Assembly (NCBI RefSeq): GCF_000003815.2
Contig: NC_049993.1
Coordinates: 17,123,565 to 17,187,564, forward strand
Direction of reading: 5' to 3'
Length of the DNA: 64,000 nucleotides
DNA from: Branchiostoma floridae
Lineage: Eukaryota; Chordata; Leptocardii; Amphioxiformes; Branchiostomatidae
The translations under genes were made by a program, and so were the position numbers. The stretch's first letter is position 1. Every line of letters begins with the position of its first letter. The notes under the pieces were generated by a model that worked only from the letters and a program-made list of their open reading frames with translations, was not told where the DNA came from and did no database searches. This document shows, one piece after another, positions 13,701-25,700 of the stretch.

Positions 13701-16700
13701 TTTTTGACCGCATCTTAGCGTCTCAGGTTCGTCACAGCAAGTATAATGCTGTCTGATTGAGAAATGTAACGTTAAATAAACGTTTGAACCATGCTCTCTG
13801 TCTTTCTACCTTTTGCACTTCGTTTCCTTACCTTTGTTTGACCGCATCTCAGCGTCTCTGGTTCGTCACAGCGGAAGGAGTGATAGTTGATCCCGTTCTC
13901 GTGTCTGTGGTAGGACCAGCGCTCGATGGAATCCGAGGAGAGAACCTTCCAGTAGTAGTCCCCGTGTCTGAGGGAGGGCCAGGCCGCCGCCAGGGTGTCC
14001 CGGGAACGAGTGAAGTCCTCATCTGGGACTGTCCAGAAGTGGTTCGTGGATAATGAGATGCCACTGTAGGGAAAAGAAGGTTGAAATTTCGTACTTTCTA
14101 TTTTACGAAGTGAAAACAACCCATGAGTTTCAATCGAGATACATGCAAAAATGCTAAAATTATTTAAAAGCATTTTCTGCTCCGAAAGAGGTACTAGTAG
14201 CTAGTCGGCCAAAATTGGCGTTGTCTTACATCTGGCTGAATGTGAACACATGATTTGAAAAAAAAAATGTCCTGTTCAAAATCTCTGGAAAGGGACAGAC
14301 TTTTGAGGCCAAAAACAGATGCGTGGTTATTGTTCATATTCTATCGCAAACTTATAGGCCTCACCTATTTTCTTCCAATGTTGCGTTAAAATCAGGGACG
14401 GCGTCAAAGACGACAGGGTCCCGGATGTTGACAGACCCTGGATCGTTGCAGTCATGAATTTCTCGCGACGTCACGGAGTAAAGCCCCGCCTTGTTCTTAC
14501 CGCGGAGAAGGAGCTTTATACAGGTGGTGAACTCCAGGGGGTTGGGGAGGGCGACAGTAGCTGATATCTGGAAATGAAATGAAATGTGGGGCCATTATGC
14601 ATATGTTGTGACAAAGGCCTGCACTCTTGTACCTAGTATGAACGTAGAAATTGGATATAACTTGCAATCTCTCGGGTCATATAATTTTCATGTCATGCAA
14701 GATGGCATCATAGCAACTGTTAATGATTCTCATATTTGTGTCCTTCATTGAAGCTCAGGTGTACACGGCATATTAGTACTTTGGCATGCTCAAATTAAGA
14801 TACCCTTCAGTTATCTAAGCTTGAAAGTGACACTTAATGAAGTATGCAGTTGGTTGTTGGAAGATCTCTATCTTCATGTCTGGAAATTTTCATCCCACGA
14901 ATCACGGTGAATTGCAAATAGACACCAACATTTCTGTGTCACATGAATATGTTCCACAAAAGATTTTCTCACATTTTGTCCTGATCTCCTCAAGTCGACG
15001 ACAGGTTGCCATGGATACAAGATCGTTCCCAGGGCCGAGCTCTCCTTCCCAGTCACGGAGAGAGTCCACTCATAGCCACCCATGGCCATCGTCTGCAGTG
15101 CCTCATCCCCAGTCAGCTCTGTGGTGACAAACTCGTTCCACGAAAAGGTGAGTGACATGTTCCCATCATCATAGATTAAACTGTTGATTTCGGTCGGTAC
15201 CGGTGGTTCTGCTGTTACCCAGAATCCATCGGACACCGTGGGGCGGAAGCAGCCATCTTGGTGGCAGAACTGCAGCGCGGAGCGGTAGAGCCCGCCTGGC
15301 GACAGATGCAGCTCTGTTGCCACGAGGAATCCGGTGTTTGGAGCATCTTGTATCGTTCGGACAGCTTCCCAAGTTGTGCTGGAAGAACAAATTCACATGA
15401 TCATTATAAACATGTCGGCAACAACATTTAGGTACAACTACGTCAAGGGATGGGCAACGACTTCTACTATACAATACCGTGCCGTAGACACAATGTATAA
15501 AAACTTACTGCCACTAAAGCTTCATAAAAGGCAGAAACATTTTTGTCGTACAGCTACTGTTGTTAACGCATTGAAAAACGTATTGTGATGTCTCTTGAAT
15601 CTGCCATCAACACGTATACCGCGAGAATAAAACCATTGCGAAATTTTAAGTTTAGAGTACACAATATGTGTGTTCCGTCTACAAGGTTTGTGTTTCAAGA
15701 CAAATGAAGTTTTTAGCCTACCCTCCAACAGACTGCTCTCTCTCCAGTGTCCATCGAACGTACGAAACAAAGTCTTCCATTGATGCTGGGACGCTCCAGA
15801 AGCTGTGCACGGTTGTTGTGGACGCCTGGAAGTCAATATCGTCCGCACATGACGCGGGAAACGCCGCAGACGAGTGGTGCGTAAATAAGGACTCGTTGTA
15901 CAAAACTGGAAAGAAAAAAAATTATTTATAAAATAGATTATGGATATTTGCTGTTCAGAAACTTTGACGTATTTGTGATGACTGGAGAATCCATCCCCTG
16001 AATAGTTTATAATAGGCTTAAAGTTACTAATAGATTTTTTGGCAGGATATAGAACCTGCTTGTCTTCAATGGGGATCTGGTTCCATTACGCTGGAAGGCT
16101 AATCTATACAAATCGATGGATTAGGGTTGATATACTAAGTCCGAGCAGAAGAAAATTTACACCGATAATCTAGAGCGTCAAACTTACTAGGAGAGTGACA
16201 GGATCCATCGGACACCGTGGCTCCAGCTAACTCCCCATCCTGAGGTAACACTGCCACACCGTCGGACGTGGCGTTCACTTCACCCGCCTCGGTTCGCGCC
16301 ACCACGGTGACGTAATATCTCTACGTGGAGAGAAACAAGTCTTTGTTAATTCAAAACAAGTTTCACTACATTAAAGACAGTTAACTTTGCACCCAACATT
16401 GTATGTGGCTTTAAAATACCATCATGTCTTTTCCTATCGGTAACTGTACCTTTAACAAATGTAACGCATTTACTTAAAACTTTAGCTACAATGTTACAAA
16501 ATGCTTCGGTTACAAAATCCAGAACAGAGATCTTCAAATATCTAGATTATCGACGTATCATTTTATTTTTCTGTAGTTTCATAAAGTATACTTAAACTTT
16601 CTCAATCCAACCAGTTAATGATATAAACTTCCTGTCTGCAATGCCCACGTCCCTTAAAAAGACAATGTAGGGCGGTTTGCCTGTACGCCAAAAAGTTAGA

Positions 16701-19700
16701 TATTTGCAGTCTAACCTGAAAATGTTGAAGACTAAGTCCGGCGAACACGTGTGACGTAGCTGATCCCATGACCTCCAAGGCCACTACGTCATCCAAACCG
16801 GGGGCACTGCCGACACCTGTTAGGTAGCTGATATCCTGGTACGCATGCGCAAAGCCGAACCAACGGCACCTGATCTCTGATTGGCTGGTCTGGTGGTCTA
16901 TGTCAGGAGGATTCTGAAATGCACAAACATAGAAAACATTTAGCATGTACAATAAATAACTGATGCTTTGAGGTGGACATAGACAAAGAAACGCGGCATT
17001 AGTATTGATAATACTTATACTCCCCCCCCCTCACATTAGGCGAAAATCGATCGGACGACGAGTCTGCGAGCTCTAAATTGCGAGGAGTCATGGCCCTGCT
17101 GCCGTCGAAGAAAAGTCAGAGTTCCCCCCTTCCCGTCAGGGTCATGCCTCCTCGTAATTTAGAGCTCGCAGATCGTCCTCCGATCGATTTTCGGCTTATG
17201 TGAGGGGGTATTAGGACGCGGTCACATAGGTCGTGCGATCGTCGTGCGATCGTTAACTTTAGGTATTCTAGAGGACAGCCATGTACCTATCCTGCAAAGT
17301 TCAGCTGTCTTGGTAGTAGTTGGTACACAACATGCTGTTTGGATCCTTCTCGGTGGTTGGTTCTGTTATAGCCTGCTCGAAAATCCTATGGCGTCAAAAA
17401 TCGTACGACGTTCGCACGACCTGCGTGACGGCGCTCAGAGTCTTACCCGTAGTGTATCAGTTGCCGCCGACTCTGCCAGTTCAAACACCACTCCCACGGA
17501 CGGCAGCTCCACGTTGTGGTGATAAGGTGTCGACGTCAGAGATGACGTCAGACCGGCAGAGTTCGTGACCCTTAGTGTGACGTAGTAGACTTGGTCGCCA
17601 TGGAGATGCCATTTGAATTGACTCACGGGAATGGCCACGCAAGACTCGGTGGGGCATAAAGAGTTTGACTCGAGGATTGACGTCACGGGGGCAAACGCAA
17701 ACAGCTCTGTACCCCCTGGAGAGTGACCTAGAATTAGAAAAGATTCAAAGTCAATATGTTAAAGATTAATATTTTAAAGAAAATTTGTTTGCACGGTAAT
17801 AGAATGTTAATGACGATCACATTCCTAGAAAAGCTTTCGCAAACCTCAAAAATGGACAAGTTTTACTATATTTGGTGTGCATTCTAACCGGCTATGATAC
17901 AGATTCACATATATAGCTCTGAAGGCCAAGAAACCCGGAGGAAATCTAAAAACAATAAGAATCAGATCCCATCGGCAGTTCAACAAAGCGGCTTTTCATG
18001 AAAAGCTACACAATGCTCCATGAGAGAAGTAGAAAATGTACCCACGTTTATGAAATACTGAGCAGTTTTCAAACTATACCGACTGCTATCTGTGATAAGT
18101 ATGCCCCGTGGGTAACTGTACGAATCGGGGTCATGAGCCACACTGGATGACCCAAGAAGACTTAGCTATGGCTCTTAATAGAGACATCCACTTCAACGGG
18201 GCTAAGAAATCAAAACTACCTAATGTATACGAGACAGCTAAGAGACTACTGAATGAAAACAATAACATGGCGCCAAAACTAAAGAAGCATTACTACCACA
18301 ACGAAATCAAAGCCAAAAGTAAAAACAGTAGAAGTCTCTGGGAGACGCCAGAGACGCATCTACCAAGTCAAGCCAGACACTTTAAGATTGTCAACATCCT
18401 GACAAAAACTAAAAGGATACAACAAATGAGTTTAATGTGAACTTTGCGTCTATTTCCCCTGATATCATCATGAAGCAGGGTTAGTACTGCAAACCTGCCG
18501 CCGAGTTGAGCTTTGAAGTCTACAGTCACTGTGATAGCTGGGTCTTGTATCTTCCCCAGGTCATGGCGGATTCGAGGGTTTTCCTTCTTCTGACTTGTCA
18601 TTTAAGTTCAGTAGTACCAAGGAATGGTCGCCACCGATGTCTCCCCTAAAAATGTCCTTTTTCTGCCAAGTTGATATTTGATTTGAAACGGCATGGTGCT
18701 TGGATGAAGTCGATCTGGTAGTGTAAATTTCTCAGCATTCTGTTTGTTTTTTGCTTCCGAGATTTTTGAGATTCCGATCGAGCTGGTCGGAGAGGCACGG
18801 AGGGACGGAGTTTATTTTCAAACCCGGCCCAAGAGTTTTTTTTTTGTTTTTTTTTTTAAATTCATGCGTAACTTGGAAGCCGCTTCCTCATTGGCTGCAC
18901 CCGAGTTGACAAGTCAGGCCATCGCTCATGGTAAATTTTGCTCGCCTATTGGCTGTCGCTTCCCCATACGCTTTGTACGGTATGCCGACACGCTTGAGCG
19001 CCGCTAGAAGCTAAAAATAACCAAGCCCCCCTAAAAAAAACATCCCAAAATACATAATTTTGCATTGGTCACAATGTACACCTTACCAAATTTCAGGTCA
19101 TTTCGTCGTAAACCAGGGCACAGGAGTCTAAAATGTACATTTTGAGCAAAAAAAATTCAAAAATTAGAAAAGCAATTTCTAAGATAATATGGTGCCAAAT
19201 TTCAGGTCATTTGGGCAAAAAAAATGACGGAGATTTGACAAGAGATTAAGAACAAGAAAGCGTCGGAAAAAGCAATATATTTCAATCCATACATACTAAC
19301 GTTAACACAGGTGAGGAATTTAATTGCTGTGCAATAGTTGCATCGGCAAACAGAATTAGGGTTCAATCTAGGTTAAAAATGTGTGGCTTACCATGGAAAC
19401 GTAATAAATAACTAATTATCTTTTAATAAGTAGAATGCTGACACGTGTAGACGAATTGTTGCAAGGGTGTCTGATAAGTACAATGTGACATTGAAGTACA
19501 TTAAACGTATAAAGTGGCTAATGTATGAGAAAGTAAATGTTTCAGTTTTACATGAACATACAATATGATCGATTGAACGAAGATTTTTCCTCCATTGCCC
19601 GTTATTACTTTTAAGCAGCTTCATCTTTTATATACATAGAAACACATGATAAGCATTCAGATAGCGAGGAAACGTGGATGACGTGTTTTGGCAAGTTGTG

Positions 19701-22700
19701 AATTAGGTATCATCATCCAATCTTCACAAGTCGTTCTTCCACACTTGAGGTAAAGCTTTTCCTGTGCCCTTCATTTGATTTTGAGCATTTAACAGAGTCG
19801 TCACCAGGCACGACCGGGTCGGCATGGAACGTGTAGGGAGGCAACTGTTGCGCACGGTAAGCATCTGCTATCGGGGCCTTGGTCGTCTTTTTCACACTGT
19901 ATGAAAGAGGAGAATGTACAAAATGTTATTTCTTGCCGAAACCAAATATAATGTCTTGTATTAATGCATTTAGTTTGTAGATTTAATTATGAACTGTGTT
20001 TTGTTACCTCTTAAAGATTAGATCCTTAAATGACGAAAAAAAACGGACATTAAATGACAAAAAAGCGGACCTTAAACGACAAAAAAGCGGACCTTAAATG
20101 ACAAAAAAAGCGGACGCAGGTTAGGATCTATACTTACCATATAATGGCTGCAATGACAAAGGCGACCACACAGATCACAGATACAGCTGCGATGACGGAG
20201 GCCAAGGAGAATTTGTACTTTTTCATCTCTGTCTTTTCCATCTCTGGTTTCCCATCACCTGGGATGTCTGTGGCACTCGTGGTTGCAGTTTTTGGATGGG
20301 ATGGAGTATGTTTGGTAGTTGGATTAGTGCATGTGGGTGTATTTCTGGAAGGGACAGCAGTGGGCTCGAGAAGAGTCGTGATTGCAGTTGTTTGTGGCGT
20401 ATTTCTGGTTGTATCAAATGATGGACGTGCAGTAGTAGAAATCTTAGCAATGGTGGGTGGCAGAGTCATAGTTTCAGGGGCATATATGGTTATATCAGCG
20501 GACGAACGTGGAAAAGTAGAAGTTTTAGCGGTTGCTGGAGGCGGAGTCGTGATTGTGGAGGCAGTGGAGGGTTCTTTATTAGCGTTGGTGCCTGTGGACG
20601 CAGTTATTGGATGGGACGGGGTATGTTTGGTAGTTGGGTTCGTGCGTGTGGTAGTATCTGTAGAAGTGATAGCAGTTGTCGGCAGCAAATTCGTAGTTGC
20701 AGTTGTTAGTTGCGTTATATTAGCGGATGAACGTGGGGAAGTAGAATTTCTGGCGGTTTTTGGAGACTGAGTTGTGCTCGTGGTCTTTGATGTTAGCACT
20801 TGGGTTGTAGTCACTGGGGAGTACAACAATACAGGGGTTAAAGCTCACACCTATCGACTAAGTGAATGCATTGTGTTCATAAAACGACGAAAACAAATAA
20901 ACAAGCGCGGATTAACTGTTCGCTTACAATTTGCACAAGAAAAGTTAGGAACATGTAACAGAAATGCATTCCCCAGAAATCAATTTCTAAAAAATTGCAA
21001 AATGTAAGGTATTGATTTTCTTTTTACCTTGATTGGAGTCATTTGCGCAGGTCACTGTAATATCACAGTCGACATCGGACGCATTGAAGCACAACTCTTG
21101 CCCGCCCTTTGTTTCCGATAACGTTTGCCGTACTTCAGTGTAGAACGCCTCGTCATCGGAGGTGCAGGTCATGTTGACGGTAAACTGTGGCTCATGTCTT
21201 GAATTGTCTACATGAACATAATTATATTAATATACAATGTATCATTATAATTTGTAATCTGTTCTCTAATGATCACTACAAAAGTGAGTCAAAGGTGCTG
21301 GCAATTTTGATTCCTATTAATAATCACCTTTACAATTGACACGGTCCACAGTTGTACCGTGTGCACCGGTCCAGGTCGGCGAAGGGTTGCTCATATCACA
21401 TTTGAAGACGTTTGGTCTCGTATGAAGTTTGCCTTCAGTACAGAAAAGGACACACTTCCTCTCATGCTGGTCTTCATTGCAGACAAAAGCTCCAAACTCA
21501 GGTGGTCGTAGTCGTGGACAAACTGCATGGTGACATAAAACTTTAGTTTGAGTTTCTCAACAGCAAAAAAAAAACAGTAACTACAGCAATGTTTTCTTAC
21601 GCTTGTGTACGTTTTACCTCACTTCCTGTGAAGCATTTATACGTGCAGAAAACAAGTCATAGAAAGTCCTGCAACAGTAGGCTAATTTCAGTGGCACGGG
21701 CGTTGGCCATAATCCACTCCGGCACTCGTACAAAAGGGTTCCTACTGATTCATTTCTTAACATTTCCCAACTGTGAATCTCAAGGTTCTTTGGTGGAAAA
21801 TGCAAACTAGGAAACAAAAACTTACCTCGACTCTTACAGTAGAATGTGATGTTACAGAAGGCTGAAGGATTTCCGACTATGTCCTTTGCTTGGCACGTGA
21901 CAGACGCTGTTTCACCAGGCGCGATAGTGTTGACTGTAGGCTGCTTACAGTGGACGGTGTTAACCCCAACATTGTCCCGAAACCACGATGCCATTGTCGT
22001 GTTGCTGTAGTGGTCGTAGACGTTCAAGTCACGACAACTGCCTCCTTGGAGATGGTGGTATGATGATGGACAGTGCAACAGCTGTGGCGCTGTGTTGTCT
22101 GGATAGAACATGCATATGGCGTCATAAGTTTCAACCGAGAAAAGACGTCAACGATATAAATCATCACAACGACGTACAGTTTATTCAATTCCATTGTCCA
22201 TTGTCCATTGCACTAACTGGTACGTTAAGGTAGATCTGTATTCCATTTGGAAATTTTAAAAAACACATACGAAACGCACTAATTACTTATGCAAATCAGT
22301 AGTGCATATGTGCCGAAGGTGGCAATTTACCTGTTTAAAGTTTAAAACAATACGTATAAAATGTTGTCCAATGATGGTATCCTAGTCAACGTACCTTTGA
22401 CGATAACACTGAAAGCACAGGTTCGAGTGGCGTTACAAGTTGTAAACGTTGCTGGGGGGAACAGGTATTCTCCAGCTGAAGATGACTTCATGACAGGGTT
22501 GACTTGGTACTTTGTAAGTGGGTACGTCACGTTAGATGCTGCGTCCACCAATGGCCTCGTTACATTTAAATCAGCATCAACAGCCACGACGTAGTCTCTA
22601 AAGTCAACTTCTATGTAATTTCCATACTCGGGTAACGTTATCTCGATGCGGTTTGTAGGGCAACGGGCAAAACTGCAGGGCTCTGTGTGAAGTAATAGAC

Positions 22701-25700
22701 ATCGAGTAAGATAATTGTCCCTATCCATGATGTCCTTAATGGAGAAAGTGATTAGTTGGTGTTATATGAAGAAAGTAACATTCAGAAACCATTCAAATAG
22801 AAATTTGGAAGTGGAACTTTTTTAGTAAACTCTTGTTGTTATTAAATGTTGTTCATTGACCTTGCTCCCAACCCACTCCCAACCATTGTTGATGGAATGT
22901 CGCGTGAACATGTCCGGCTATGCGTAATCGGTGATTAATGAATTATATTAACAACATTTAGGTTAGACTTCATTTAATTTTCCTCTCTAGGGGTCCTTAA
23001 AACCGTTCTTAAATGTTTTATGTCTGTGGTTTTGATTTCCCTAAGCCCCTATGTAACGTCTCTATTTTACTTCTAACCTTGCCCATATCTATTAGTTTTA
23101 GACAATATTTTTGTAATGGTGATCATCATACAGAATAAAAAGCGATAAAGTCTGCAACAAACAACACAACTCATTATTTGTTTGATTTCCTTGTTTCCTT
23201 GTTTTCCATATTTGTTTTTGGTCGATTTTGGTAGTTGATAGCTAATGATTCCAAAGACTTAGAGATCCTACCTTTTTTGTCAAATTCCGACTTACTTGTA
23301 TATGATTTGTCAATTTTGTTTTGTATTTTTTATTTCATTTGATCATTTGTAATATAACTTCTATGCCATTAGTATACTTCATATAATGATTTCAACTTAT
23401 GTTATGTGCATTTTTTCGCTCACTTTAATTATGTATAATTATTATTTCTGCGACTTAGTTCTGGGGGAGGCCCAAGAAAAGCCACATAGGCTTCTGCCCA
23501 CCCCCGCATGTACTTCATTTCTGTATACATTTGTTTTTAAGCCATGTTGTTATGTGCGAATAAAGAAAGAAAGAAAACTGTACCAGACTCCGGTGTGGCA
23601 GGAACACGGGTACTGTATGAGAGTTCCACGGCTGTGGTAGAACAGGCTAGGTTACAGGCCCGAGTCTGTGGTCCCGGCGCCCCACAGCCGCAGGCCGTGC
23701 GGGTCTGGGTGGCTGCGTTTCCGCAGGGCGCGCTACAGGCGCTACAGCCGTTCCAGTCGATCGCATCGCCTTCACGTTGTAAGGTCCGTGCAGAATGTAA
23801 GGTCCATGCAGAAAAAAAGCTGTCGCTTTGGATGCATCTTTTTGCCTTGGGGTTTTTGTCCGTAGTCTTGGCCCGACTTCTTGGTTGAATACAAAATTTC
23901 CGTCGTTGTTGGTACTTGTGACGGTCTGTACATTTTAGTCGACACGTTTTCTCGTTGATGATCTGGTGTCACCATTCTTCTAGGGAGTTATGATTTACCT
24001 TAGGATGCCTGTTAATTCCTCTACCCTAAACACGGGGATCTCTTTTCCGTTCCTTTGCATTTTCTCTTCCTCTCTCGGTCCTTTGCTTTCCTAGTCTTCA
24101 ACAACTTCGTGGCTCCTTTCACACACCGTATTTCCCGCAAATATCAACTTCTTGTGATATAAACCATATCACATGGTATACACGCTTAATACGTGCATCG
24201 GCAAGACGCAACCACCTACCTCCCACCAACATAAAACACTATCATGCCTGAAAATACACCCTAGATCCAAAGTACAACCATTGGAGCAGAACAGTTCAAC
24301 CCAACTTCTTGAAAATTCAACCTTCCCCATCTGAAACGTTTAATGACTGCTATTGCCTAGACTTCAATTCAACCTCCCACCCTCTTCAACCTTCATCACA
24401 CTAATGGCACAACTGGATTCTAAAGCATTACCTGAAGTTCCACCTAACAAAAACGCAGTTATCTAGGGGTGGATGATCCAAAGCAGTTTTCTTATAAAGA
24501 TCTACCCACATACGAGATAGCAAAAAGTCGATCCATACAGTACAGGCATTCTTTAGTTATCTTGCGTACATCGCCAAGTCAAACAAACGGTAGTCATGAC
24601 AATTACAAAACCTCCTTTTTACATAGGTAAGAACAAACTCGAATAAATCATGTTATAGTGACTCATTTATAGAACTAAATAGTAAGTTTAGGTAAATCCT
24701 CAGAATGTAATCAGATTTCCTTTGATAATACAATAGAAGTAATTAGTAATGTAGTCACAACTTTCAAACCATTTTCACCAATTCACAAACAAAAACGGCC
24801 AAAGTTGACTGGACTCACCAGCAGCTACTTCGAGTTCCAGATCTGCCAGATCTTCTGTGTCATAGATTGAGCCCTCCGACCACGTAGGGACCAGGAAGTC
24901 TTCATTGCCGGATGTCGTGTTGAAAGTCGTGTGTGTCACGTTGATCGGTGTGTCGATGACTGGCGGAGTGACGTCAACAGTTACAGGACCAAACACCTGC
25001 AGTGCAGAAGTCCCCCATGTTTACAAAGTCAAGAGTACTGTTCAAGAATTGTTGTTATACGAAGGAAGTTACAGCCCGGTTGGAGTTCGACGAAGTGTAA
25101 TGTCTGTCCACATTTTGTCAACCATGAAATCATTCGTTTCAAGCTACATGAAAGCAACTGATTACACCTGTTTACTCGGGACATCCGGATCCCTTGCTCA
25201 GATGAAACGTGCTTTCGGTTTCTTCAAGCAGATGTTTGGAGGGAAAATATTTACTGGTTCAACGATCTTTTTAAAATGAAGAATATAAGTGTTTCTTCAA
25301 ACATGTACTTGCAGATTACATGATAAAGTTTCCGTACCTTTGAAGTTGACAGGAGAGCCCTGTTCGTAGCCCGGATGACGATGTAAAACAGCGCCCCCTG
25401 CGCCAGGTTCGGGTGGTACAGCGTGAGCTCAGGGTGGGACTTTGTTGACGTGTAAGGGTGGATGTCCGGAGAAACTGTTCCTAACTCGGTACTGCTGAGG
25501 CCAACTTCATACTCAGCTATCCCGCTTTCATCGTCCCAACCTTCCCATTGGACGTGTAGCTGTGATTATGTATACACACAGAGAAAGAAATAAGAACAGA
25601 GTGGTGGCAAACACACATACATACGCACACACACACACACAAACACGCACATACACACCCGCGCACGCGCACGCGTGAACACATACACATACGAACAAGC

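Noticed and set aside
18108-18440. 110-codon plus-strand frame
   Set aside because: Next to a LINE relic, no recognisable motif, no neighbouring exons on that strand.
20144-20770. 208-codon plus-strand open frame
   Set aside because: It is the exact antisense of the mucin stalk exon T5; Thr-rich codons on one strand leave the other strand open.
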